A DNA stretch of 37,292 nucleotides from Bog-532 sp036495425 (GTDB lineage Bacteria > Actinomycetota > Actinomycetes > Streptosporangiales > Streptosporangiaceae). The translations under genes were made by a program, and so were the position numbers. Every line of letters starts with the position of its first letter. Positions within the stretch are counted from its first letter, which is position 1. The DNA lies in NCBI GenBank assembly GCA_036495425.1, contig DASXMW010000114.1:1-37292 (forward strand), read 5' to 3'. The notes beneath the pieces were generated by a model that saw only the letters and a program-made list of their open reading frames with translations, did no database searches and was not told the DNA's origin. Of this stretch, positions 22,180-31,697 are shown one piece after another.

Positions 22180-22953
22180 TCAGGAAACCTGTCCCAGGCC
22201 TCCGGACCCCCGGGCTCGCCGCTTGCGCCGCGGCCCGGGCCGGGTCGGCGTGGTGTCGCCGAGCAGAATCTCGTTCGAGCCCGGCCCCGAACCGCTCCCG
22301 GCCGCCGGCGGCAGGCCGTGCCGCAGGTAGTGGTCGAGGATCTTCTCGATGACCAGGCTGAGCGAGCTGCCCTCGCCTTCGGCCTGGCGGTGCGCGGCCG
22401 ACCGGAGGGCCTGGTCGACCTTGACCGTCAGGTGCGGCCGCCGCCCGCTGGCCGACGCGGGGCGGCGGCGCGGGAAGGCCGACGGCGGCGGCATGGTCGG
22501 GACCGCGACCCGGACGCCGTCCGGGACCGGCTGCCGGACCCGGGCCTGCACGGCCTGGCGGCTGATGCCGAGCGCGTCGGCCAGCGGGCGCAGCGGCCAG
22601 CCCACCTCGTGCAGCCGGGCCAGGGTGGCCGACAGCCGGTCGCTCTGGCCGGACTTGCGCAGGTCACGCAGGTACGACGCCACCGGGTCGGGCAGCTCCA
22701 GGTCACTGACGCTGGCCACCGCCGTCGAGGCCCGCCCCCCAGCCGACGCAACAGAACCAGCGCCCCCAATCCCCCCACCAGCCCCAGCGCCCCCAGACCC
22801 CCCACCAGCCCCAGGACCCGCAGCCCCACCAGCCCTACCAGGCCCGCCAGTCCCGGCACCCGCGGCAGCCCCATTGTCGGCGCCCGGTGCCCCCGAGACC
22901 CACGTGCTGCGCCGCACGTACAACTGAAGGCCGAGGATCACGACCTCCGACAT
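22180..22953 (-). CDS. Double ribbon-helix-helix / HTH DNA-binding protein (true start probably CTG near 23025)
   Basis: Read from ATG 22953 the protein has 257 residues: a short N-terminus (SEVVILGLQLYVRR), an Ala/Gly/Pro low-complexity linker, a helix-turn-helix (PLADALGISRQAVQARVRQ, about 125-145), and a C-terminal ribbon-helix-helix (HLTVKVDQALRSAAHRQA then SLSLVIEKILDHYLRHGL, about 175-212) with a basic tail. The frame is open upstream to TAG 23053-23055 and there encodes LLLTFRLDREFRQRLAVRLA, which with SEVVILGLQLYVRR forms a second RHH domain. No ATG, GTG or TTG lies there, but CTG codons at 23028, 23025 and 23022 follow GGGAG (23037-23033). It directly follows glpD and may be co-transcribed. 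It is probably a regulator or segregation-type DNA binder; targets unknown. Confidence 0.8.
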   Translation of the reverse strand: MSEVVILGLQLYVRRSTWVSGAPGADNGAAAGAGTGGPGRAGGAAGPGAGGGSGGAGAGGGIGGAGSVASAGGRASTAVASVSDLELPDPVASYLRDLRKSGQSDRLSATLARLHEVGWPLRPLADALGISRQAVQARVRQPVPDGVRVAVPTMPPPSAFPRRRPASASGRRPHLTVKVDQALRSAAHRQAEGEGSSLSLVIEKILDHYLRHGLPPAAGSGSGPGSNEILLGDTTPTRPGPRRKRRARGSGGLGQVS

Positions 22954-23057
22954 CGTGCGGCCCTCACCCGCCAGCCGGACCGCCAGGCGCTGCCGGAACT
23001 CCCGGTCCAGCCGGAACGTCAGCAGCAGCCGGCTCCCGGGCGCCCGGCGCCTCTAGG

Positions 23058-24758
<1,701 letters not shown>

Positions 24759-24829
24759 CAGCGGTGCCTTCTTCCTAAAGCCCCGGAGGCGTACTTTCAA
24801 AGTTGATCAGGCATGGACTTTCGTTCATC

Positions 24830-24859
24830 GTCCTGCCTACAGTGTATGTACATCGTCAA
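24830..24859 (-). promoter_or_regulatory. glpD promoter
   Basis: On the minus strand TTGACG (complement of 24854-24859), an 18-bp spacer and CAGGAC (complement of 24830-24835) lie about 70-100 bp before the glpD start. The spacer contains ATGTACAT. The wider 405-bp glpD-glpF spacer (24759-25163) also holds a copy of the motif seen at 1437 and 1602 (24873-24891) and the direct repeats at 25083-25127, but no gene. Confidence 0.45.
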
Positions 24860-25082
24860 CCTCACGCGTTTGACCCGGTAACAGCACGAAGCACGCCCTG
24901 ACCCCGCGCTCAGCGGAGTCGACGACGCCGTCGGCCAGAAGGGAGTAGGCGTGGTTGGCAGACCGAGAAATCCTGGCCTTCCGGGCGCACGCCAGGCGCC
25001 GGCCACGGAAGTCCCTTCGCCGGAACTGTTGCCGGCCCTTCGTTAGGGACGTACGTTGCCCTTGGGGCCCAATGATCATGTC

Positions 25083-25130
25083 GTTACAGCCGAGTAGTCG
25101 GGTTACAACCGAATAATCCCGTTGTAGCCG
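25083..25130. promoter_or_regulatory. Direct/inverted repeats upstream of glpF
   Basis: GTTACAGCCGAGTAGTC (25083-25099) and GTTACAACCGAATAATC (25102-25118) are 17-bp direct repeats, 14 of 17 identical, at 19-bp period. A third degenerate unit starts at 25121 (GTTGTAGCCG). GGTTACAAC (25101-25109) and GTTGTAGCC (25121-25129) also form an inverted repeat. They lie 35-80 bp before the glpF start and are good candidates for a glycerol regulator of the IclR (GylR) or DeoR (GlpR) type. Confidence 0.6.
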
Positions 25131-25163
25131 CCAGCGCTGATGCGGCTGGCTAAGGGAGTCGTG

Positions 25164-26141
25164 ATGTCTGACATAACCCCGTTGATGGCAAGAGGCGAAG
25201 GCCGCACGATCGGGCGCATCAGTGGCCTGTGGGGCGAGCTGATGGCCGAGTTCCTCGGCACGTTCATCATCATCGCGTTCGGTGACGGTTGTGTGGCCAT
25301 GGCCGTCGCGGCCCTGCCCGGTTCGGGACGCGCCGCGACGGCGACCACGATCTTCCTGGCCGCGGGCGACTGGCTGCTGATCGCGTTCGGCTGGTGCTTC
25401 GCGGTCGCGTTCGCGGTGTGGGTGGCCGGCGGTGTCAGCGGAGCGCACCTCAATCCGGCCGTCACGCTGGCCTTCGCCGTCCGGCGCAAGTTCCCCTGGC
25501 GCAAGGTCGGGCCGTACTGGTTCGCGCAGGTGTTCGGCGCCTTTGTCGGCGCCGCCCTCGTGTACATGGTCTACGAGTCCGCGATCAACGCCTTCAACCT
25601 GGCGGCGAAAACCCCGAAAGGCTCGGGCCACGCGCTGGCCACCTACTCGATCTTCGCCACGTTCCCCGCGCCCTACTTCCACGGCTCGACCGTCGGCCCG
25701 CTGATCGACCAGATCGTCGGCACGGCGTTCCTGGTCATGTTCGTGGTGGCGATCATCGACGCCCGGAACACGGCGGTCGGCTCGAACCTCGCCCCGCTGA
25801 TCATCGGCTTCATCGTGGCCGCCATCGGAATCTCCTACGGCGCCAACGCCGGCTACGCCATCAACCCGGCCCGTGACTTCGGGCCCCGGCTCTTCGCCTG
25901 GATCGCGGGCTGGGGAAGGGTGGCCCTACCCGGGTCCTACCGTGCGATCGGGTTCCACTTCAGTAACTACTTCTGGATACCCATCGTGGGGCCGTTGATC
26001 GGTGGCGTCATCGGCGTCATCCTCTACGACCTGTTCATCGGGGACGTGCTGTACGCGCGGCTGAAGATGACCGAACAGGTCGCGGGCCCGATCGAGGAGT
26101 CACCGCCGACGGCCACCGAAAAGTCCGCCCCCGGCGCCTAA
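25164..26141 (+). CDS. glpF: Glycerol facilitator / aquaglyceroporin
   Basis: A 325-residue MIP-family channel. Both pore motifs are present: GAHLNPAVTLAF (first NPA) and GYAINPARDFGPRLF (second NPA followed by Arg-Asp, the glyceroporin form). Six main hydrophobic segments are visible, beginning at LMAEFLGTFIIIAFGDG. The N-terminal 20 residues and the Pro/Glu-rich C-terminal 30 are cytoplasmic. It passes glycerol into the cell for GlpK, whose gene follows after 45 bp. ATG 25164 has AAGGGAG at 25152-25158; GTG 25161 directly before it is an alternative. Confidence 0.93.
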   Translation: MSDITPLMARGEGRTIGRISGLWGELMAEFLGTFIIIAFGDGCVAMAVAALPGSGRAATATTIFLAAGDWLLIAFGWCFAVAFAVWVAGGVSGAHLNPAVTLAFAVRRKFPWRKVGPYWFAQVFGAFVGAALVYMVYESAINAFNLAAKTPKGSGHALATYSIFATFPAPYFHGSTVGPLIDQIVGTAFLVMFVVAIIDARNTAVGSNLAPLIIGFIVAAIGISYGANAGYAINPARDFGPRLFAWIAGWGRVALPGSYRAIGFHFSNYFWIPIVGPLIGGVIGVILYDLFIGDVLYARLKMTEQVAGPIEESPPTATEKSAPGA

Positions 26142-26186
26142 CCGCCGCCTGGCGATCGACCCCCAGATTCATAAAGGAGACCAGCG

Positions 26187-27704
26187 ATGGCCGATTTCGT
26201 GGCAGCGGTGGACCAGGGCACGACCAGTACGCGATGCATGATCTTCGACCACGGCGGCAACGAGATCGGCCGCCACCAGCTCGAGCACAACCAGATCCTG
26301 CCCCAGTCCGGCTGGGTCGAGCACGACCCGGTGGAGATCTGGGAGCGGACCTCCTCGGTCATCCAGACCGCGCTCAACAACAAGAACCTGTCCGCCTCCG
26401 ACCTGAACAGCTTCGGCATCACCAACCAGCGTGAGACCACGCTGATCTGGAACCGGCACACCGGGCGGCCCTACTACAACGCGATCGTCTGGCAGGACAC
26501 CCGGACCGACCGGATCGCCTCCGAACTGGAGCGCTCCGGCGCCGGTGAAGTGATCCGGTACAAGGCCGGGCTGCCCCCGGCCACCTACTTCTCCGGCGGC
26601 AAGATCAAGTGGCTGCTGGACAACGTGGACGGGCTGCGGGCCGACGCCGAGAAGGGCGACGCGATCTTCGGCAACACCGACGCCTGGGTGCTGTGGAACC
26701 TGACCGGCGGCACCGACGGCGGCGTGCACATCACCGACGTGACCAACGCCAGCCGGACCATGCTGATGAACCTGGAGACGCTGGACTGGGACGACGAGCT
26801 GCTCGGCTTCCTGGGTGTGCCCCGGGCCATGCTGCCCGAGATCCGGCCCAGCTCGTCGCCGGAGCCCTACGGCACCACCCGGGCCAACGGCCCGGTCCAC
26901 GGCGAGATCCCGATCACCGGCATCCTCGGCGACCAGCAGGCCGCCACCGTGGGCCAGGTCTGCTTCAGCCCCGGTGACGCCAAGAACACCTACGGCACCG
27001 GCAACTTCCTGATCCTGAACACCGGCACCGAGCTGATCCGGTCCAAGGCCGGGCTGCTGACCACCCCGGCCTACAAGTTCGGTGACGACCCGGTGGTGTA
27101 CGCGCTGGAAGGCTCGATCGCGGTGACCGGCTCGGCCGTGCAGTGGCTGCGCGACCAGCTCGGCATCATCAGCGGCGCGGCCGAGAGCGAGAGCCTGGCC
27201 CGGCAGGTCGAGGACACGGGCGGCATCTACTTCGTGCCCGCGTTCTCCGGCCTGTTCGCGCCCTACTGGCGGTCCGACGCCCGCGGCGCCATCGTCGGCC
27301 TGTCCCGGTTCAACACCAACGCCCACCTGGCCCGGGCCACGCTGGAGGCCATCTGCTACCAGAGCCGCGACGTGGTCGAAGCCGGCGAGCAGGACTCCGG
27401 CGTGCACCTGGACGTGCTCAAGGTCGACGGCGGCGTCACCGCCAACAACCTGGCCATGCAGCTGCAGGCCGACATCCTGGGCGTGCCGGTCAGCCGGCCG
27501 GTGGTGGCCGAGACCACCGCGCTCGGCGCCGCCTACGCGGCCGGGCTGGCCACCGGGTTCTGGCGCGACACCGAGGAGCTCAAGGCCAACTGGAACGAGT
27601 CCAAGCGCTGGCAGCCCGAGTGGTCCGAGCAGCAGCGCGAGGACGGCTACGCGGGCTGGAAGAAGGCCGTGCAGCGCACCCTGGACTGGGTGGACGTCGG
27701 CTAG
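26187..27704 (+). CDS. glpK: Glycerol kinase
   Basis: A 505-residue FGGY-family kinase, the usual GlpK length. The N-terminus VDQGTTSTRCMIFDH is the ATP/phosphate site, QSGWVEHDPVEIWE and FGITNQRETT follow, then WQDTRT, the second phosphate loop YGTGNFLILNTG, and the C-terminal DGGVTANNLAMQLQADILG adenosine motif. It phosphorylates glycerol entering through GlpF to glycerol-3-phosphate, the GlpD substrate. A strong AAAGGAG lies at 26175-26181. The gene ends 21 bp from the convergent DNA ligase gene; no hairpin with T-tract is visible between them. Confidence 0.95.
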   Translation: MADFVAAVDQGTTSTRCMIFDHGGNEIGRHQLEHNQILPQSGWVEHDPVEIWERTSSVIQTALNNKNLSASDLNSFGITNQRETTLIWNRHTGRPYYNAIVWQDTRTDRIASELERSGAGEVIRYKAGLPPATYFSGGKIKWLLDNVDGLRADAEKGDAIFGNTDAWVLWNLTGGTDGGVHITDVTNASRTMLMNLETLDWDDELLGFLGVPRAMLPEIRPSSSPEPYGTTRANGPVHGEIPITGILGDQQAATVGQVCFSPGDAKNTYGTGNFLILNTGTELIRSKAGLLTTPAYKFGDDPVVYALEGSIAVTGSAVQWLRDQLGIISGAAESESLARQVEDTGGIYFVPAFSGLFAPYWRSDARGAIVGLSRFNTNAHLARATLEAICYQSRDVVEAGEQDSGVHLDVLKVDGGVTANNLAMQLQADILGVPVSRPVVAETTALGAAYAAGLATGFWRDTEELKANWNESKRWQPEWSEQQREDGYAGWKKAVQRTLDWVDVG

Positions 27705-27725
27705 CTCCGGTGGGCGAGGCCGGGC

Positions 27726-28790
27726 CTAGCTCAGGATCTCGCCCAGGTTGAAGTTGACCGGTTCCTCCAGCTGGTCGTACGTGCACGACTGGGGGAGCCG
27801 GTCCGGGCGCCAGCGCACGAACTGGGCGGTGTGGCGGAAGCGCACGCCCTCCATGTGGTCGTAGCGGACCTCCACCACCCGCTCCGGCCGCAGCGGCACG
27901 AACGACAGGTCCTTGCCCGCGTTCCACCGGCTGGTCTCGGCCTTGCGCGGGGTGCGCTGGCCCTCGTCCTGCCGCTGCCAGTTCCACGGGTGCTCGTCGA
28001 AGCTGGTCACGAACGGCTGCAGCTCGGTCATCAGCTCCCGGCGGCGCTCCATCGGGAACGCCCCGACCACGCCCACGCTGGCCAGGTTGCCGTCCGCGGT
28101 GTACAGGCCGAGCAGCAGCGAGCCGACCGCGTCCGGCCCGCTCTTGTGGACCCGGTAGCCGGCCACCACGCAGTCGGCGGTGCGCTCGTGCTTGATCTTG
28201 AACATGGTCCGCTTGTCCTCGACGTAGGGGCCGTCCAGCTTCTTGGCCACCACCCCGTCCAGGCCCGCCCCCTCGAACTGGCCGAACCAGTTCTGGGCGG
28301 TGTCCCGGTCCCGGGTCGCCGGGGTCAGGTGCACCGACTTCCCGGCCCCGGACAGAGCCTTCACGAGCGCGTCCCGCCGGGCCGAGAACGGCTCCTCGGT
28401 CAGGTTGACGTCGCCCACGGCCAGCATGTCGAAACACACCAGGTGGGCCGGGGTCTGCTCGGCCAGCAGGTTGATCCGGCTCGCGGCCGGGTGGATGCGC
28501 TGCAGCAGGGCTTCGAAGTCCAGCCGCCGCCCCTCCCCGTCCGGGATCACGATCTCCCCGTCGATCACGCACCGGGCCGGCAGCTCGGCCTTGATCGCGG
28601 CCACCAGCTCCGGGAAGTACCGGGTCATCGGCCGCTCGTTGCGGCTGCCGATCTCCACCTCGTCGCCGTCACGGAAGATGATCGCGCGGAAGCCGTCCCA
28701 CTTGGGCTCGAAGCTGAACGGCCCGTCGGGTATGTCAGCCACCGACTTGGCCAGCATCGGCGCGATCGGCGGGTTCACCGGAAGATCCAT
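27726..28790 (-). CDS. ATP-dependent DNA ligase (LigD ligase-domain / LigC type)
   Basis: A 354-residue ATP-dependent ligase with nucleotidyltransferase and OB domains only. The adenylation motif I is EPKWDGFRA with Lys30 as nucleophile. RNERPMTRYFPEL (motif Ia/III region), CVIDGEIV, and GLDGVVAKKLDGPY (motif IV-V), FKIKHERTADCVVAGY follow; the OB fold ends near residue 330. It seals nicks and would serve NHEJ or excision repair together with the separate LigD-type polymerases at 10042 and 16606. ATG 28790 has GATGAT 6 nt upstream and no Shine-Dalgarno, so it is probably leaderless. A possible -35 TTGCTA lies farther upstream. The gene is divergent from the lactonase-like gene. Confidence 0.9.
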   Translation of the reverse strand: MDLPVNPPIAPMLAKSVADIPDGPFSFEPKWDGFRAIIFRDGDEVEIGSRNERPMTRYFPELVAAIKAELPARCVIDGEIVIPDGEGRRLDFEALLQRIHPAASRINLLAEQTPAHLVCFDMLAVGDVNLTEEPFSARRDALVKALSGAGKSVHLTPATRDRDTAQNWFGQFEGAGLDGVVAKKLDGPYVEDKRTMFKIKHERTADCVVAGYRVHKSGPDAVGSLLLGLYTADGNLASVGVVGAFPMERRRELMTELQPFVTSFDEHPWNWQRQDEGQRTPRKAETSRWNAGKDLSFVPLRPERVVEVRYDHMEGVRFRHTAQFVRWRPDRLPQSCTYDQLEEPVNFNLGEILS

Positions 28791-28844
28791 GCCACCATCA
28801 TCTACCAGGGGAATGACAGTGCTAGCAATGACTGGGAGACCACG

Positions 28845-29666
28845 ATGGGCGGAGTACGGCGGGTCGTCCCGCTGACGTTGGGCTGGGAGGACCTGCCGCG
28901 GGGCGTGTCGATCCACGGCGACACGTCCGGGGAGCTGCTGCGTGAGCCGGTTCCCGGGGTGCTGCTGCTGTGCGACGGCGGCTGGCTGCTGCTGGACACC
29001 GGCTTCAACACCGCGCTGATCCGTGACCCCGCCCTGCGCCGCCGTTTCCACGGTGACCCGCTGGTCCAGCCGGTCCTGCCCGGCCCCGGCGAGCCGCTGG
29101 AGGAGGCCCTGGCCGCGGTGGGGGTGGACCTGGCCGGCGTGCACGCGGTGGCAGTGAGCCACCTGCACAACGACCACGCGGGCGGCCTCAAGCATTTCGC
29201 GGGCCGGGTCCCCGTGCACGTCCAGCGGCGCGAGCTGTCCTACGGCCTGAACAACACGACCGGCCCGGAGGAGAACGGCATCTTCCGCGTCGACTACGAC
29301 GATCCCCGCCTGGATTGGCGCCAGGCCGACGGTGACACCGAGATCGCCCCCGGCGTCACCGCGATCCTGACCGCGGGCCACACCCCCGGCCACCAGAGCT
29401 TCATCGTCGACCTGGACCCGTCGGTGGGTGGCGGCGGCATCGTCTTCGCCTTCGACGCCGCCGACCTCACCGAAAATATCGAGCAGGAACTGCCGGTCGG
29501 CGGCTTCATCGACGTCGAGCCCGAGGTCACCGTGGCCGCGATCCGCAAGCTGAAGTCCCTGGCCGCCGACCGCGGTTACCGCGTCGTCCCCGGCCACGAC
29601 CCCGTCGCCTGGCCCGCCCTCACCGAGGAACTGGCCACCCGCTGGCCCGCCAGCGCCGCTCACTAG
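28845..29666 (+). CDS. Metallo-beta-lactamase fold hydrolase, AHL-lactonase-like
   Basis: A 273-residue MBL-fold enzyme. The dinuclear zinc motif SHLHNDHAGG (HxHxDH, about residues 104-113) is complete; the third His lies in TAGHTPGHQSF, the bridging Asp in FAFDAADL, and the last His in VVPGHDP. The layout, with LLLDTGFN near residue 50, resembles the N-acyl-homoserine-lactonase family (AiiA/AttM). It could hydrolyse AHL or other lactones, i.e. quorum quenching, but many relatives have other substrates. ATG 28845 is preceded by GGGAG at 28834-28838. It is cytoplasmic, with no signal peptide. Confidence 0.85.
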   Translation: MGGVRRVVPLTLGWEDLPRGVSIHGDTSGELLREPVPGVLLLCDGGWLLLDTGFNTALIRDPALRRRFHGDPLVQPVLPGPGEPLEEALAAVGVDLAGVHAVAVSHLHNDHAGGLKHFAGRVPVHVQRRELSYGLNNTTGPEENGIFRVDYDDPRLDWRQADGDTEIAPGVTAILTAGHTPGHQSFIVDLDPSVGGGGIVFAFDAADLTENIEQELPVGGFIDVEPEVTVAAIRKLKSLAADRGYRVVPGHDPVAWPALTEELATRWPASAAH

Positions 29667-29888
29667 CCCGCCAGCCTCCCTGGCCTTACTGGCCGCCTTT
29701 CCCGGGGAGGGCACGTATTTACCGTGACCGGCCAGCACCGGCCGTACTCCGGTTCCCGCTCCGGTACCGGCCGCTCCCACCGCACCGCCGCACCATTACC
29801 CGTCCCGGCCGGCCTCGCCCCGGACGACACCGCCTCCCGCCCCAGCCGTCCCGGACGCCCCGCGGGTCACGGCCCGATTCCAGGCGAT

Positions 29889-29935
29889 TGCGCATTTACC
29901 CCGAAAAGAGTGGGGGTGAATGCGCATTCGCCCCC
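29889..29935. repeat. Overlapping alternative hairpins
   Basis: Arm A TGCGCATTTACCCC (29889-29902) pairs over 14 bp with arm B GGGGTGAATGCGCA (29913-29926), with one T-G wobble and a 10-nt loop. Arm B also belongs to a second near-palindrome centred on GAATGCGCATTC (29918-29929) that extends to the C-run at 29931-29935. The two structures share bases and cannot form together. The position, 220 bp after the lactonase-like gene, allows a terminator or a regulatory role. Confidence 0.6.
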
Positions 29936-30100
29936 AAACCGAGCCCGCGCCCGCTGACGCCCCGCACCCGCCCTCCGCCCCGGCATCACCGGTCAGAGCG
30001 CGGAGCCACACCAGCCCCAAGCCTGCGTTTACCGGGTCGATATGACCCAGAAATCACCCTGTGATGGGTGTTAAAGGTGGCCATGAATGCGAGGTTTCAT

Positions 30101-30133
30101 TGTGATCTGAGTTACAGGAATGCCCGTTAATCT
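30101..30133 (+). promoter_or_regulatory. CRP-like site and promoter of the NlpC/P60 gene
   Basis: TGTGATCTGAGTTACA (30101-30116) matches the TGTGA-N6-TCACA CRP consensus with one mismatch. It overlaps the -35 region of TAATCT (30128-30133). Actinobacterial CRP homologues control cell-wall remodelling genes, which fits the NlpC/P60 gene 70 bp downstream. Confidence 0.5.
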
Positions 30134-30202
30134 CCTAGTTCACCTGAAATGCCTGCTTGGACCTGCACACCATGCTCCGGATGCCTCACCAAAGGAGCAC
30201 AC

Positions 30203-30661
30203 GTGTCAATCCGACATAAGGCAGGCACCATCGCCGGAACGATGGCCGTCCTCTCGATCGCGCTCACCGGCATGGCCAACGCCCAGACCCCGTCCTTCAA
30301 CCAGCGGGCGGCGGGCTACGTGGAAACCTTCATGGGCCCGCACTACCGCTACGGCGGCAGTTCCCCGTCGACCGGGTTCGACTGCAGCGGGCTCACCCAG
30401 TACGTGTACAAGCACCTCGGCAAGTCGATTCCGCGCACGGCCGAGGAGCAGTACGAGCACTTCAAGCGCATCAGCCGCAGCCAGGCCTGGGGCGGCGATC
30501 TCGTGTTCTTCCACGAGACGTCGAGCCCGAGCAGCCCCGTGTACCACGTCGGCGTCTACGAGGGCAGCAATCACATGGTGTCGGCGGCCAACTCGTCCGA
30601 GGGCATCGTCTGGCAGACGATCTGGTCCTCCGACGTCACGTTCGGGACCATCACCCACTGA
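30203..30661 (+). CDS. Secreted NlpC/P60-family peptidoglycan endopeptidase
   Basis: A 152-residue exported cysteine peptidase. Residues 1-28 form a Sec signal (basic start, GTIAGTMAVLSIALTGM, cleavage after ANA or AQ). The rest is one NlpC/P60 domain: TGFDCSGLTQYVY (catalytic Cys), PRTAEEQYEH, GDLVFFHE, and YHVGVYEGSNHMV (catalytic His). It should cut D-Glu-diaminopimelate bonds in peptidoglycan stems. There is no binding domain, so it is a minimal form. GTG 30203 follows AAAGGAG (30191-30197); earlier in-frame starts lack a ribosome site and would bury the signal peptide. Upstream lies a CRP-like site. Confidence 0.9.
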   Translation: MSIRHKAGTIAGTMAVLSIALTGMANAQTPSFNQRAAGYVETFMGPHYRYGGSSPSTGFDCSGLTQYVYKHLGKSIPRTAEEQYEHFKRISRSQAWGGDLVFFHETSSPSSPVYHVGVYEGSNHMVSAANSSEGIVWQTIWSSDVTFGTITH

Positions 30662-30723
30662 CCCGGGACGGCGCCTGAGCGCCCGGCGCGCCCGGGGTCC
30701 CACGGTCGTGACTCCGGGCCCGC

Positions 30724-31554
30724 CTAGCGCTTGAGCGCCACGCCGCCCCACATGGCCGCGGCCGCCTTGGCTTCCTCCGGGGTGGCCGGCCGCCACTCCT
30801 GGATCGGCACCACGCCGGGCGGGACCAGCTCCAGGCCGTCGAAGAACCGGGTCACCTGCTCCCGGCTGCGGTACGTGCTGCGCTGGGCCAGCAGCCGGTT
30901 GAGCGAGTTGCCCATGGCCTTCATCGCGGTGGCGTGCATGTCGCTGGGCACGTGCGAGATCGTCAGCGAACTGCCCGGCGGCAGGTCGGCCATGAACCGG
31001 GTGATGATCCCGGCCGGGTCTTCCTCTTCGCTCACGAAGTGCAGGATCGCCACCAGCATGACCGCGACCGGCTGGCTGAAGTCCAGCACGTCGGCGGCCG
31101 CGCGCAGAATGCTGTCCGGGTCGCGGACGTCGGCGTCCAGGTAGGCGGTGCGGCCCTCGGGCGCGCTGCGCAGCAGGGCCCGGGCATGGGCCAGCACCAT
31201 CGGGTCGTTGTCGGCGTACACCACCCGGGTCTCGGGCGCGATGGACTGGGCCACCTCGTGGGTGTTGCTGGCCGTCGGGATGCCGGTGCCGATGTCCAGG
31301 AACTGCCGGATGCCGGCCTCTTCCGCCAGGTAGCGCACGGTGCGGGCCAGGAAGGCCCGGTTGGCCCGGACCGACGACACCAGCTGGGGGTAGGCGGCGA
31401 TGGCCTCGTCCCCGGCCTCCCGGTCCGGCGCGAAGTTGTCCTTGCCGCCCAGCCAGTAGTCGTACACCCGGGCGATGTGGGCCACGCTGGTGTCGATGTC
31501 GGCGTAGGCGGTCTCGCCCTCGGGAACCACGCTGTGGAAGAAGCCATCAGCCAT
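30724..31554 (-). CDS. SAM-dependent methyltransferase, PF04672 (DUF574) type
   Basis: A 276-residue protein of the actinomycete-specific methyltransferase group. Marks are HIARVYDYWLGGKDNFAPDR near residues 25-45, VRANRAFLARTVRYLAEEAG, the SAM loop FLDIGTGIPTASNTHEVAQ, VVYADNDPMVLAHARALL, and AILHFVSEEEDP. The substrate of these very abundant proteins is not known. ATG 31554 has AGGAGG about 9 nt upstream. It follows the hexapeptide-repeat gene on the same strand after 143 bp. Confidence 0.9.
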   Translation of the reverse strand: MADGFFHSVVPEGETAYADIDTSVAHIARVYDYWLGGKDNFAPDREAGDEAIAAYPQLVSSVRANRAFLARTVRYLAEEAGIRQFLDIGTGIPTASNTHEVAQSIAPETRVVYADNDPMVLAHARALLRSAPEGRTAYLDADVRDPDSILRAAADVLDFSQPVAVMLVAILHFVSEEEDPAGIITRFMADLPPGSSLTISHVPSDMHATAMKAMGNSLNRLLAQRSTYRSREQVTRFFDGLELVPPGVVPIQEWRPATPEEAKAAAAMWGGVALKR

Positions 31555-31697
31555 GGGGGAGTACCTCCTCGCGGCGCCCGCGGGCATGGCGCGTCCAAGC
31601 GATCCCCCCGCCAGCACCGACAATACCGGGTGGCTGAATCCTGGAGCAGCTGGGAGCCGGCGTCGCCGCGGGCGCGGGTCGTGGGCCAGCGCGATGG

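Larger units (their letters stand above)
29667..30202. other. 536-bp gene-free region with structured elements
   Basis: No gene is convincing here. The region holds a competing hairpin set (29889-29935), GGGTC-gatat-GACCC (30034-30048), CACCC-tgtgat-GGGTG (30055-30070), a CRP-like site (30101-30116) and the NlpC/P60 promoter (TAATCT at 30128-30133). A c-di-AMP (ydaO-type) riboswitch, common before actinobacterial cell-wall hydrolase genes, was looked for and not recognised. Confidence 0.6.

Noticed and set aside
27726..29780. Extension of the DNA ligase frame far upstream to 29780
   Set aside because: The extension is antisense to the lactonase-like gene and has no ligase-related domain; the protein starts normally at ATG 28790.
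29667..30202. c-di-AMP (ydaO) riboswitch before the NlpC/P60 gene
   Set aside because: I looked for its conserved GGGxGAA/CCCGxC core blocks and found none; only simple hairpins and a CRP-like site are visible.
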